In this document: one piece after another, positions 46,336 through 54,917 of the stretch | Numbering within the stretch: the stretch's first letter is position 1 | Layout of the letters: every line of letters begins with the position of its first letter | Source: Bradyrhizobium sp. JYMT SZCCT0428 | GTDB taxonomy: Bacteria; Pseudomonadota; Alphaproteobacteria; Rhizobiales; Xanthobacteraceae | Direction: 5' to 3' | Assembly (NCBI RefSeq): GCF_018131075.1 | Contig: NZ_JAFCLS010000038.1 | Coordinates: 19,288 to 83,287, forward strand | DNA: 64,000 nucleotides | Position numbers and translations under genes: made by a program | Notes under the pieces: generated by a model | The model's input: only the letters and a program-made list of their open reading frames with translations | Databases searched by the model: none | What the model was told of the DNA's origin: nothing

Positions 46336-46416
46336 CCTCTGAAAAGTTCGACCCGTTTTGCGTTACTGCCTACTATTCTGAGACGGCATCCCTAGAGCGT
46401 CAGGAGCAGAACGGAG

Positions 46417-47805
46417 CTACGATCTTAGAAACGCTTCACACTCACTCAGCAACGCATTCCATTCGGCCATATATTGTTCCTTGATTTGCCAGCGCTCATC
46501 AAAGATGCCCTCCACGCCGTTATCGAGCTTATCCCTGATGTCGGGAGTTGGCAGTTTACGCAACCACACCTGTTCGTCATCAAGGAATTCCAAGCTGCAC
46601 TTTTTGAAGGCCAGTACTCCTTCTGGATCGCCGTCGAATATAGCGGCTGCCCTGATGCCCAGTTGACGTGCCAAACGAAGCCATCCGCCAATAAGAGATG
46701 CACCCCCAGCGCCGTAACCGAAAATCTCGATGTCTGGTAGAGTATTCTCCTGCACGTAATTGGCTATTATGTGAGCATCTTCCTGCCCTTCAACGAAGAG
46801 TGTCCCTCGGGAGAAAAACACTTCTCTAGCGACGACATCGTACAGCTTTCGGTTCTTCTTCTCGTCGGCTACCTTTCCAATATCCCTGATCGTCTCCCGT
46901 GACAGGGTGGTTAGCTGTGTACCGTCGTGCTTGACGAGATTAGCCCTGTAAACTTTCGCACCTGACTGAATATCTTGCCAAGAGACGAAGTGAGGCGAGT
47001 GGGTACTTATAACAATCTGTCCAGTCTTTGCCAGCTTGCGCAATTCTTCATACAATCGCCTCTGCGCTTGTGGATGGAGTGAAAGCTCGGGCTCATCGAG
47101 CAATAAGATGCTTCCCCGCTTGAAATCGTAGAGAGCATAAGCCAGACGGAAAATATTCGAGACACCGTCTCCCACCAATCCAATTCTATGGGAGGCGCCC
47201 GAAACGCTCTTATAGGAGATAAAATCCTGATCTCGGTTATCGATGGTCCAATCTTCAATAGTAGGCTCGAATTTAGTCAAGAGCTGCGTAAATTCCCTCT
47301 TTGATGACGCCGTTATTTCAATTAGTGCCATCGAGGCACCAAAAGCCGCATCAACATAGAATTCTTGTTGGCGCAGATTGTTGTAGAAGCCAGTTTCGTG
47401 CTGCTTTTTGTGATCCTCGCCGAATTGATGCGCATGAAATCGGTCGTTCCAAGGGCGCCGTGCTGGCACATAGATGATATCGTTGCCAATCCCGAAGGCC
47501 CATTTTCCTTCCTTCTTCAGGCGAGCAGCAGAACCCCTGCCACTCACGCCGATTTCGAAATCTTTGTCGTTTTTACCCTTCAGCGTGATCTTAAGAGCCT
47601 GGGCCCTTCTATCATCGGATCCGGCAACAAAGACGTCATCGTCAGAAACAAGATGCCGAATTGTTTTCAAGACAGTCGACTTACCACTGTTGTTCGGTCC
47701 GACAAGTACCGTCAGCCCTGAGCCGTTCGCTGGGTCTGCAAACTCAACTTCCTGAGAACTCCCAAACCCCCGATAATTTGCAATCTCTATAGATTGTAGA
47801 AGCAT
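46417..47805 (-). CDS. OLD-like ABC ATPase with TOPRIM nuclease domain
   Basis: 462 residues. The SMC/ABC-type ATPase is split around a coiled middle: Walker A VGPNNSGKST (36-45), then ABC signature-like GDGVSNIFRLAYAL, Walker B ILLLDEPELSLHPQAQ and switch ISTHSPHFVS. The C-terminal TOPRIM domain follows with its Glu in LFVEGQEDAHII and Asp pair in AIFDGDPEG. This layout is that of OLD family nucleases and of Gabija GajA. The SRA-like/HNH gene lies 77 bases upstream in the same direction, suggesting a two-gene operon. An AGGAAATCG ribosome site precedes the ATG. Anti-phage action is inferred. Confidence 0.9.
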   Translation of the reverse strand: MLLQSIEIANYRGFGSSQEVEFADPANGSGLTVLVGPNNSGKSTVLKTIRHLVSDDDVFVAGSDDRRAQALKITLKGKNDKDFEIGVSGRGSAARLKKEGKWAFGIGNDIIYVPARRPWNDRFHAHQFGEDHKKQHETGFYNNLRQQEFYVDAAFGASMALIEITASSKREFTQLLTKFEPTIEDWTIDNRDQDFISYKSVSGASHRIGLVGDGVSNIFRLAYALYDFKRGSILLLDEPELSLHPQAQRRLYEELRKLAKTGQIVISTHSPHFVSWQDIQSGAKVYRANLVKHDGTQLTTLSRETIRDIGKVADEKKNRKLYDVVAREVFFSRGTLFVEGQEDAHIIANYVQENTLPDIEIFGYGAGGASLIGGWLRLARQLGIRAAAIFDGDPEGVLAFKKCSLEFLDDEQVWLRKLPTPDIRDKLDNGVEGIFDERWQIKEQYMAEWNALLSECEAFLRS

Positions 47806-47882
47806 ACGAACGATTTCCTGATCAGAGTCGGTTTCGTATCCCTGGATGACCGTTGATCATTGTTTGATCAATTGTTGCCATC

Positions 47883-48695
47883 TCAGCGAGGCTCGATGGT
47901 CACCATTCGATCCAAAAGAGACGAATTGTAAATGTCTCCATCAGCGCCGGCATGCACATGTCGATGGCAGTTTGGACACAAGGCGATCACAAAAGCCGGG
48001 TCATCAGGACCGCCATCACTTACCCGTCGAATATGATGCGGCTCGAGATAAGGACTACCATCTTTCCGACTGAAGGGAGCCGGTGACCCACATCCCTCGC
48101 AATTGCCAAGCGCACGAGCTAGCACATAGTTGCGTACATCTTGGCTTCGCTGATACACATTTCGTACGACCGTTGTGACGTCTTGGTGCCCAACAATTAC
48201 GGCCGCCTTTGCGAGCGCTCTGAGTTCCTCAAGTGACTCAGCCAAATTGACTGTAGCGACGCCATCTTCCGTCTTTTCGACCACGGCGGTCAGCGGCCTT
48301 AGCTCGAACACTATGGCAGATCGCTCGTTACCTTCTCGATCGGGCGCTCTTTCGAGATGGTGCGTCTCATAGACCATCTCAGTTGCAAAGCGCAGCCCCT
48401 CATTCGTTTTTCGGAAGAGAAGCAGACTCTTTCCCTCCGCGGAATGAGACGCAATTGCCAAGTTGCCCCGTTGCAGTGTCATATCGCCGACTTGGCCTTC
48501 GCCGAAATACTCGAATACGCCATCCGCTCGTGTTCGATCGGCGTACCCGTGCGACAGTCCCTCTTCTCCGGTGACAATGATCACCAAGGGATGCTGCACC
48601 GGCGTTATAATGCCGCCTTGCTGCTGGCCGCCGAATTTGGAATGAATATCCGATCGTCGATTGTAAACTTTGCCTTCTTCAAAACCCCAACTCAT
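47883..48695 (-). CDS. HNH endonuclease with ScoMcrA-like SRA domain
   Basis: 270 residues. The N-terminal domain (about 1-130; YNRRSDIHSKFGGQQQGGI, ADGVFEYFGEGQVGDM, GNLAIASH) matches the SRA-like modified-base-binding module seen in ScoMcrA-type restriction enzymes. The C-terminal HNH domain (about 200-262) has CEGCGSPAPF, EPHHIRRVSDGG and CPNCHRHVHAG, with zinc-binding CxxC pairs and catalytic histidines. The combination suggests cutting of modified (for example methylated or hypermodified) DNA. It is upstream of the OLD-TOPRIM gene and divergent from the HEPN-type gene. Confidence 0.88.
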   Translation of the reverse strand: MSWGFEEGKVYNRRSDIHSKFGGQQQGGIITPVQHPLVIIVTGEEGLSHGYADRTRADGVFEYFGEGQVGDMTLQRGNLAIASHSAEGKSLLLFRKTNEGLRFATEMVYETHHLERAPDREGNERSAIVFELRPLTAVVEKTEDGVATVNLAESLEELRALAKAAVIVGHQDVTTVVRNVYQRSQDVRNYVLARALGNCEGCGSPAPFSRKDGSPYLEPHHIRRVSDGGPDDPAFVIALCPNCHRHVHAGADGDIYNSSLLDRMVTIEPR

Positions 48696-48786
48696 ATGCC
48701 TCTATCCAATTTCGCATAGCGATCCGAAGAGAATGATACTACAACTTAAGCGGTAAGACACAACCGGCTTTTCGGATGGTAGTCAG
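48696..48786. promoter_or_regulatory. Divergent promoter region of the candidate defence cluster
   Basis: 91 bases separate the start codons of the SRA-HNH and HEPN-type genes. Arms atccgaa (48722-48728) and ttcggat (48771-48777) make a wide inverted repeat that could bind a regulator; no regulator gene is adjacent. Confidence 0.35.
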
Positions 48787-50037
48787 ATGGGCGATAAGTT
48801 TAGCTGGGTCAGAGGCTACAGCCGAAATCTAATACTAAGTAAGATCGCTGCCACCCGCAAAGTAAACGACGATCGATGCTCATTTTCACCGGCTCAGGAA
48901 TATGATTACTGGCTCGCAGTGCTTCGGTCGGCCATCCGATCTAAAGATATCTCCGATCTCGACAGGCGACGTTCGATTGTGGCGGCATTGTCGGACGCTT
49001 CTTTAAACCTCAACGACCCTGATAACTTCTTAGCTCGATGCGAGCAGACCTACCTCGCACTATCTACTACCCTGGACTCTGAATTCGTTCTCTACACGAC
49101 AGTGACCTACAGTGGTCCGAAATTGATCGACAGCCTAGGTGACGGAAAGAGCAGGATCGTCTGGCAGCCAAAGGAAGGCCCATTCCTAAGAAATGCAGTC
49201 GCCGCACGGCAAAGTCTCTCATCAAAGCGGCACCATAGAAAAATTCCAGGTGACGATAATCTTAACCCACTTCTTGCGTTTGTATCTGCTCGGGATGTCC
49301 TTAGTGCATTCGAGGCAGGGATTTACGCTATCGATCGATTCCGTGGCCTGCTGAACTGCATGATGAATTTTCAACATCAGCTGAATCCATTTGCCACATT
49401 TTCTTCTCCTCACGCTGTCAATTCAGTCCGGTTAGGGCCTTTTCATACTTTGCACAGGACTGATGGAAGTCTTGCGACTGAGACGTTTTGGTTTGTACCG
49501 CAATGGATGCATGAGGCTCCTTCAGCAAAATTCGAAGACCCAAAGGACTATGGCAGAGAGTTAAGGAAGTGGTGGAAAAAGTTGAACGCTAATCCTCTGG
49601 AGGCGATGATATCGGATGCGTTGGTGAAGTATTGTCGAGGAACGGACGCTCATTTGCATGACGAGCTATTGCTTGGCACTTGGCGGTCGCTCGAAAGAAT
49701 CGCCGGCACAGATAACTACGACTTGTTGATTGATAGGATCATACGGATCTTTCCAAATCCCGAAGAGATTCGGCAAGTCGCAAACCATCTCCGCCATCGC
49801 CGGAATGCTTCAGTGCATTCAGGGAGCGGTGACACACGGGAGGCTCACGTTATCGCCTACCAAGTAGAGCAACTTGCTCGAAGAGCAATCTTCTTTTGTT
49901 TGGAATATGGGAATAAGTTCCGAGACCAGAGCGGGCTGCAAGAATTTCTCGATATGCCGTTCGAGTTGCCACGGATTGAGGAACGTGACCGAATATCGAG
50001 GTTTTTCACACGGTACCGGGCACAACTAAATAATTAA
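48787..50037 (+). CDS. Protein with C-terminal HEPN-like RNxxxH motif
   Basis: 416 residues, no signal or membrane segment. I do not recognise the N-terminal two thirds. Near the C-terminus, HLRHRRNASVHSGSGDTREA (about 335-354) contains RNASVH at 339-344, the R-N-x-x-x-H signature of HEPN ribonucleases, between helices (DLLIDRIIRIFPNPEEIRQVAN; VIAYQVEQLARRAIFFCLEYG), as in HEPN domains. HEPN proteins are often RNases in toxin and abortive-infection systems. Placement opposite the SRA-HNH and OLD genes supports a defence role. Codons are AT-richer than core genes. Confidence 0.75.
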   Translation: MGDKFSWVRGYSRNLILSKIAATRKVNDDRCSFSPAQEYDYWLAVLRSAIRSKDISDLDRRRSIVAALSDASLNLNDPDNFLARCEQTYLALSTTLDSEFVLYTTVTYSGPKLIDSLGDGKSRIVWQPKEGPFLRNAVAARQSLSSKRHHRKIPGDDNLNPLLAFVSARDVLSAFEAGIYAIDRFRGLLNCMMNFQHQLNPFATFSSPHAVNSVRLGPFHTLHRTDGSLATETFWFVPQWMHEAPSAKFEDPKDYGRELRKWWKKLNANPLEAMISDALVKYCRGTDAHLHDELLLGTWRSLERIAGTDNYDLLIDRIIRIFPNPEEIRQVANHLRHRRNASVHSGSGDTREAHVIAYQVEQLARRAIFFCLEYGNKFRDQSGLQEFLDMPFELPRIEERDRISRFFTRYRAQLNN

Positions 50038-50162
50038 CAACCGAAGCGACTGCGGCGCCAATAGGCAAAAGAAATCGCTTCCCTCGCTTCAATCTAACGC
50101 TCACCAGGGACAGGCCCCCCTTCGCCGACTTCAATGGGTCGAGAATCCGCTAGCCCGGACCT

Positions 50163-50275
50163 TTGATCAACGCATTAAATAACGCCCGGCTGCTTTTTCC
50201 ATCGTTCCCACAGCGGGCAATCGACGGCTTGCCCTTCTCGAATTCGATGCGCTTCGATCCAACATCAGGGTTATT
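50163..50275 (-). pseudogene. Fragment of a DUF6641-like gene
   Basis: Over about 110 bases the DNA matches the coding strand complement of the intact gene at 51486-51923 (compare ttgatcaacgcat, cttgcccttctcgaa, tcgatgcgcttcgatcc in both). The fragment covers only the middle of that protein and has substitutions and indels. It marks a past duplication in the 50-52 kb interval. The rest of 50038-50389 shows no gene. Confidence 0.7.
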
Positions 50276-50389
50276 ATTGGCGGCCTTGGCTCACAACCGA
50301 ATAAAGCTAACAAGTGCTCTTGCCATACGGGGAGACTGGCCTAAGCTTCACTCCACCTGAGCTTTAGACCCAGGACACCGGAGGGGTAC

Positions 50390-51430
50390 ATGACTCAAGG
50401 GTATCGTTTAATCGGTCTTGCGGCAGCAGTTTTGTTAAGCACCTCGGCATTCGCTCAGTCGCCTAAGCTGGTCACAGAAGAAGCGATGGTCAAAACAGTT
50501 GACCCCGGAATCGAAATTTATGTTCGAAATAAGCGACCGGCGGATATGGCGACGTTCAGGCCAGAGCAGACTGTCCTGTATGTACACGGAGCTACTTACC
50601 CCTCCGAAACTGCATTCGATCTGAAACTAGATGGCCTGTCGTGGATGGAATACATCGCTTCTCGTGGCTACGATGTTTGGCTGCTGGATGTGAGAGGATA
50701 TGGTAAGTCAACCCGCCCGCCAGAAATGGCCGATAAACCTGACGCCAACGGGCCCATTGTGACCGGGGAAACAGCTGTCAAAGACATCGGAACCGCCGTC
50801 GATTACATCTTGCAGCGTCGTAACATTCCCCGGTTGAACCTGCTCGGTTGGTCTTGGGGTACGACCCTAATGGCTACCTACACCACTGCGAATGCATCGA
50901 AAGTCGACCGTCTGGTCCTGTATGCACCTGCTTGGATTCGACAAACCGCATCACTTGTACAAGGTGGTCCCGGTAAGCTTGGCGCATACCGAACAGTGAC
51001 GAGAGAGCAATCCAAGGAGCGCTGGTACACCGGAGTTCCTGCGGACAAAAAGGATTCTCTGGTACCCACCGGCTGGTTTGAGGCATGGGCTGATGCGACA
51101 TTTGCAACCGACCCAGTCGGCGCTGCGGCCAATCCGCCAGTGCTTCGTGCTCCAAATGGAGTCGTTCAGGACGGCCAGCAGTTCTTCGGTGTGGGAAAAC
51201 CGTATTATGACCCCGCCAAAATAACGGTACCGACCCTTCTCGTCCATGGCGAGTGGGATAGGGATACGCCGCCATATATGGCTCAAACGCTCTTTCCTCT
51301 CCTGGTGAATTCCCCTGGGAAGCGGTACGTCGCCTTAGCTGAGGGAACGCACACCATCATCATGGAAAAGAACCGCCTCAAGCTCTTTGAGGCGGTTCAA
51401 GCATTCCTTGACGAAAGCCGTAAGGATTAG
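50390..51430 (+). CDS. Exported alpha/beta hydrolase
   Basis: 346 residues with a Sec signal (YRLIGLAAAVLLSTSAFAQ). Alpha/beta-hydrolase features: oxyanion context LYVHGATYPSE, nucleophile elbow GWSWGT (about 153-158), acid in LLVHGEWDRDTPP and His in ALAEGTHTIIMEK. A cap region (about 190-270) is present. It is probably a periplasmic esterase or lipase-like enzyme; substrate unknown. Ribosome site ggagggg-like stands before the ATG. Confidence 0.88.
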   Translation: MTQGYRLIGLAAAVLLSTSAFAQSPKLVTEEAMVKTVDPGIEIYVRNKRPADMATFRPEQTVLYVHGATYPSETAFDLKLDGLSWMEYIASRGYDVWLLDVRGYGKSTRPPEMADKPDANGPIVTGETAVKDIGTAVDYILQRRNIPRLNLLGWSWGTTLMATYTTANASKVDRLVLYAPAWIRQTASLVQGGPGKLGAYRTVTREQSKERWYTGVPADKKDSLVPTGWFEAWADATFATDPVGAAANPPVLRAPNGVVQDGQQFFGVGKPYYDPAKITVPTLLVHGEWDRDTPPYMAQTLFPLLVNSPGKRYVALAEGTHTIIMEKNRLKLFEAVQAFLDESRKD

Positions 51431-51485
51431 TGGATCAATGGCTGCCGACGTTCTCGGTGGGTCGCCGTTGCCGGCAGCCGTTTTC

Positions 51486-51923
51486 CTACGCCACCTTACG
51501 TGAAGGTATCGGCCTTCCGAATTTGCTAGATTGCTTCAACTGCTCGTCAAGCTCGCCACCTCGCACGGCCTTGATCAACGCATCGATCACGCCCGGCAGC
51601 TTCTCCAGCGTACCCACAGCGATGGCCGCCTTGCCCTTCTCGAACTCGATGCGCTTCGATCCGACTTTCACGGTCATCACGTAACCGCCGTTCGGATCGG
51701 TCTGCCACCATTTTGAGGTGCGGATAGGCTTCTCGATCAGCACCTTCTCGCCGCCCTCCTTGTGCTCCCATCGCTTCACTCGTCGTACGAATGTGGGGTC
51801 GGCCAGGAGCGCCTTCTGGTCTTCAAGCCGAGAGACGATGCGCTCCCGCTTGATGACGACGGGATCGTTGCTGACTTTGGGCTGAGGCACGAAGGTAAAC
51901 GACTTAAGGATTGGGGTCGACAT
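51486..51923 (-). CDS. DUF6641-like small basic protein
   Basis: 145 residues starting MSTPILKSFTFVPQPKVSNDP, highly basic, with KRERIVSRLEDQKALLADP and GSKRIEFEKGKAAIAVGTLEKLPGVIDALI. Family name is from memory of similar Bradyrhizobium proteins (DUF6641) and should be confirmed. No known function. A degenerate partial copy is at 50163-50275. Confidence 0.7.
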   Translation of the reverse strand: MSTPILKSFTFVPQPKVSNDPVVIKRERIVSRLEDQKALLADPTFVRRVKRWEHKEGGEKVLIEKPIRTSKWWQTDPNGGYVMTVKVGSKRIEFEKGKAAIAVGTLEKLPGVIDALIKAVRGGELDEQLKQSSKFGRPIPSRKVA

Positions 51924-52115
51924 GTTGGGCTCCTGCTTGTTGGACGGGATAGTCGCAGAAGCCGATCTACAGCCGTCAGAAAGAAGGTCGAGCCGGAAAA
52001 GGGTGATGCAGAGCCAAAAAGGCTGGACGCTTGATCACCGGGCACAATTGGGAACTTTGTAGAGCTAGCTGCGTCGACTCTCGAACGTCCCTCGAACCGT
52101 GCAATAGAGACAACG

Positions 52116-52589
52116 GTGTTTAGTTGGTTCAAGCCAAATAGGCAGCGAGAGACGATCCAGCAGGATCGCAAGCACCTTGAGGCCAGGGCTCGACGCCTGT
52201 TGAAAAACTACCTGTCTGCGGATGGCCCATCGAAAGCTGCAATATACGAACTGGTCGCTGGAGCTTCTGCAGGGTGCCAGCCAGATATGTCTGACCCGAA
52301 GCTAGAGGGCGTGCGGCTCGCACAAGCCTCTGCCGATGTTGCCCTCAAGGTCGTTAGGATGCGTGAGCATCGAGCAATCGCAGACAACGACCAACTAGCG
52401 CAGTTGATCACTGATGCTTACGCCACGGTAGCCATTGCATATCGCCGTGCCTCCGCCGCCTACACGGTTGATGATGACATGCAAAAGCTAGGGACTGCGG
52501 CTGTGCACCTGCTTACCATCGCAACGTCATATATAGCCGGCAAAGGACAGTGCGCACGAGTGACGACGGACTATGCTCTTCTCTGTTGA
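52116..52589 (+). CDS. Hypothetical protein, paralogue of 57048-57494
   Basis: 157 residues from a GTG. An N-terminal amphipathic segment MFSWFKPNRQRETIQQDRKHLEARARRLLKNYL and a C-terminal block AYATVAIAYRRASAAYTVDDDMQKLGTAAVHLLTIATS are shared with the protein at 57048-57494, about 5 kb away on the other strand. Mostly helical; no known domain. The stop is 23 bases before the DUF421 gene start. Confidence 0.68.
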   Translation: MFSWFKPNRQRETIQQDRKHLEARARRLLKNYLSADGPSKAAIYELVAGASAGCQPDMSDPKLEGVRLAQASADVALKVVRMREHRAIADNDQLAQLITDAYATVAIAYRRASAAYTVDDDMQKLGTAAVHLLTIATSYIAGKGQCARVTTDYALLC

Positions 52590-52612
52590 AACATTGCTAC
52601 TACGAGGACCCC

Positions 52613-53152
52613 GTGGACAAACTACTCCTAATCGAATGGGCCGAGCTAATAATTCCGACTCATTCGGTTGCGGAGATGATGTTGCGGGGCACAGTCATGT
52701 ACCTATCGCTTTTCATCATTTTACGGTTTGTGATGGTGCGTCAGACCTCAACCATCGGGATTGCCGACATTCTCGTTATCGTCGTAATAGCCGATGCCGC
52801 ACAGAACGGATTCTCTAAAGAATACAAGTCGATTTCCGAGGGAATCGTTCTGGTTCTCGTGTTCTGGAATCTGTTTCTGAATTGGATCAGCTACCGCTTC
52901 AAAGTTTTTGAGCGGCTTTTATCTCCCCCGCCACTTGCGCTCATAAAACATGGCAAGATGAATCGTCGCAATATGCGCCAGGAGTTTATAACCGAAGAAG
53001 AACTACGGGGTCAGTTGCGCCTGCAAGGAATTTCAGAACTCGCCGAGGTTCGAGAGGCTTGTTTGGAAGCTAACGGTGAGTTGAGTGTCATTAAGACAGA
53101 CTCGTCGAAGGAAAATTCGAAACCTCCAAAGTCAAAGGCGAAGCCCAGCTGA
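52613..53152 (+). CDS. DUF421 (YetF-like) membrane protein
   Basis: 179 residues from the GTG at 52613, which has GAGGA upstream; a longer frame from 52550 would overlap the previous gene. Three hydrophobic helices (MMLRGTVMYLSLFIILRFVMV, TIGIADILVIVVIADAA, ISEGIVLVLVFWNLFLNW) are followed by the DUF421 cytosolic domain (ALIKHGKMNRRNMRQEFITEEELRGQLRLQGI). Known relatives: YetF of Bacillus; function not settled. A Lys/Ser/Pro-rich tail ends the protein. Confidence 0.85.
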   Translation: MDKLLLIEWAELIIPTHSVAEMMLRGTVMYLSLFIILRFVMVRQTSTIGIADILVIVVIADAAQNGFSKEYKSISEGIVLVLVFWNLFLNWISYRFKVFERLLSPPPLALIKHGKMNRRNMRQEFITEEELRGQLRLQGISELAEVREACLEANGELSVIKTDSSKENSKPPKSKAKPS

Positions 53153-53219
53153 AGGAATTCTTTCTTTGGTTGGTCGGAATTCCCATTCCGTTGATCATAC
53201 TCATCCCGCTAATGCGTTA
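53153..53219 (+). other. Possible remnant of a tiny membrane protein
   Basis: In the +1 frame after the DUF421 stop the sequence reads KEFFLWLVGIPIPLIILIPLMR and then stops at 53219. No usable start codon is in frame upstream, so it may be the tail of a decayed small hydrophobic protein. Weak. Confidence 0.3.
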
Positions 53220-53315
53220 GTTGCTAGTCAAAGCCAACAACAGCTCTAGCGGAAACGATGGAGCCCGGCCCATGGCCCGGCTTTTCTTAGGCGAAATCAG
53301 AAAGGGCTCAACCGG

Positions 53316-54392
53316 CTAGCTCTTCCGAGCGTCGCCATCGATGAACTCGACCGGCGTTCCTTTCTTGACGATCTTGCCGAGCCAAGCCGCATCCCAATTG
53401 GTTAAGCGGACGCAACCGTGCGATTCGGATTTACTTATCTTGCTAGGGTTGGGCGTGCCGTGAATGCCAAAGCCTTCCGCAGAGAGACCGATCCAATGCG
53501 TCCCGACAGGATTGTTTGGTCCCGGCTCAATCGTGAAGGGCTCCTTTGATTTAACGCCTTTGAATTTGTAATTGGGATTATAGCGATAAGTCGGATTGGC
53601 GTCGGTTGAAGTTATTTTGAGCGTTCCAGCGGGTGTCGGTTTCTCGTCGCTACCAATGGAAGCCGGAAAGAATGCGACGAGCACTCCTTGATCGTCGAAG
53701 GCTTTGACCGACTGCAGCGATTTGTAGACTTCGATTCGACCGATGTTGGGTTTAGACACCCGGTCCAAAACGTTCGCCACCGAAATGGTCTCCCCCACTT
53801 TGTCGAAATGCTTCCCAGGATTCAGCGACACCAGTAAGCTTTCGCTCATATGAAAGCGCTCTGCGATAGCCTCCCGGGGGCTAGTGTAATTGAGGGCCTT
53901 GATATTCTTCATGTCTTCCAATTTCGTAGGTAGACGTTTTAGGAATGGACCCTTGGTATCGCTCTCGGTGATTTTATATTGCGTGATTACTGGGTCTTCG
54001 CTTGTTGCGACAAGTTTTGTCCAAAGCTCGGGTGTCAAAGACTGACCGGTCGGCAATCCATTTGCTTGGGCGAAGGCGTTTAGAGCCTTTTTCGCATTGT
54101 CGCCAAGCTTTCCGTCGATCTCGCCAGGCGAGAATTTGGCTCGATCTAAAAGAATAGTGGCCTTAACAACAGTCGGGTCGGCTTTGTCCTTGTTCACTTT
54201 GGACGTGAACTCTGCGCTATTGACGCTTTGCGCATCAAGACCGCCAGCTATAACTGGCAAGATTATGCAAATCGAAAAAGCTGAAGCTAACAGATAGCGC
54301 ATTACGTGCGGTGTCCACCACGAGGCTTCCGAATTGGACCGAGCTGCCTTTTGGCCCAGTGTCTCGGCACCCAGTTTTAAAACGGTGCTCAT
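53316..54392 (-). CDS. L,D-transpeptidase with peptidoglycan-binding domain
   Basis: 358 residues from the ATG overlapping the collagen-like gene stop by four bases; an internal ATG at 54302 (MRYLLASAF) would give 328 residues with a Sec signal. A PG-binding-like segment (KATILLDRAKFSPGEIDGKLGDNAKKALNAFAQANGL) precedes the YkuD catalytic domain with HGTPNPSKI and the nucleophile in SHGCVRLTNWDA. It forms 3-3 cross-links or attaches proteins to peptidoglycan. Coupled to the preceding collagen-like lipoprotein, possibly its anchor. Confidence 0.88.
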   Translation of the reverse strand: MSTVLKLGAETLGQKAARSNSEASWWTPHVMRYLLASAFSICIILPVIAGGLDAQSVNSAEFTSKVNKDKADPTVVKATILLDRAKFSPGEIDGKLGDNAKKALNAFAQANGLPTGQSLTPELWTKLVATSEDPVITQYKITESDTKGPFLKRLPTKLEDMKNIKALNYTSPREAIAERFHMSESLLVSLNPGKHFDKVGETISVANVLDRVSKPNIGRIEVYKSLQSVKAFDDQGVLVAFFPASIGSDEKPTPAGTLKITSTDANPTYRYNPNYKFKGVKSKEPFTIEPGPNNPVGTHWIGLSAEGFGIHGTPNPSKISKSESHGCVRLTNWDAAWLGKIVKKGTPVEFIDGDARKS

Positions 54393-54847
54393 GGCTTTTT
54401 GAAACAGAGGCCAACCGTGGGTGACGACGGGCATTTGGCTCCGTCGGGGGCACCACCATTGGGACAGAAAACTGACACCAAAACCTCAGTGGATTCGCAC
54501 GCCACTTGGCCATCAAGTTGGACGAGTCGAACTGAGGTACCTGGATCACCTTTTTCGCCCTTTTCTCCCCGATCACCTTTGTCTCCCTTGCCGGGATCGC
54601 CTTTATCGCCCTTTTCGCCTTTGTCCCCCTTTTCGCCTTTCTCCCCCTTTTCACCCGGAGCGCCTTGCGGCCCTTGAGGACCCTGAGCGCCCGTCTGACC
54701 TTGGGTGCCTGCCACACCCTGAATCCCCTGTGCGCCTTGAGGGCCCGCCGGTCCTTGTGGTCCCGGGTCGCCCTTGGGGCCGGGGTCTTTTCCACACGCA
54801 GCAAGTGATAGCGACGCTCCGACAAGCATAACGGCGAGCAATCTCAT
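54389..54847 (-). CDS. Collagen-like Gly-X-Y repeat lipoprotein
   Basis: 152 residues. Lipobox LAAC (15-18, in MRLLAVMLVGASLSLAACG). Residues about 22-100 are an uninterrupted Gly-X-Y run, first GPQGPAGPQGAQG-like, then the charged GEKGEKGDKGEKGD type, which can form a triple helix through Lys-Asp/Glu pairing. A small Cys-containing C-terminal domain (ACESTEVLVSVFCPNGG) follows. Such proteins are surface-exposed in other bacteria. ATGA overlap with the L,D-transpeptidase gene suggests joint expression. Confidence 0.85.
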   Translation of the reverse strand: MRLLAVMLVGASLSLAACGKDPGPKGDPGPQGPAGPQGAQGIQGVAGTQGQTGAQGPQGPQGAPGEKGEKGEKGDKGEKGDKGDPGKGDKGDRGEKGEKGDPGTSVRLVQLDGQVACESTEVLVSVFCPNGGAPDGAKCPSSPTVGLCFKKP

Positions 54848-54917
54848 GGTGCGCCCTTTGGATCAGTGAATGTCATTGAAGCCACAATGCGGCGACCGGA
54901 ACCTTGGTTCCGTGCAC

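Noticed and set aside
46417..48695. Gabija or Septu label for the OLD/HNH pair
   Set aside because: No GajB-type UvrD helicase; the HNH protein has an SRA-like domain and the ATPase has TOPRIM, unlike PtuA/PtuB.
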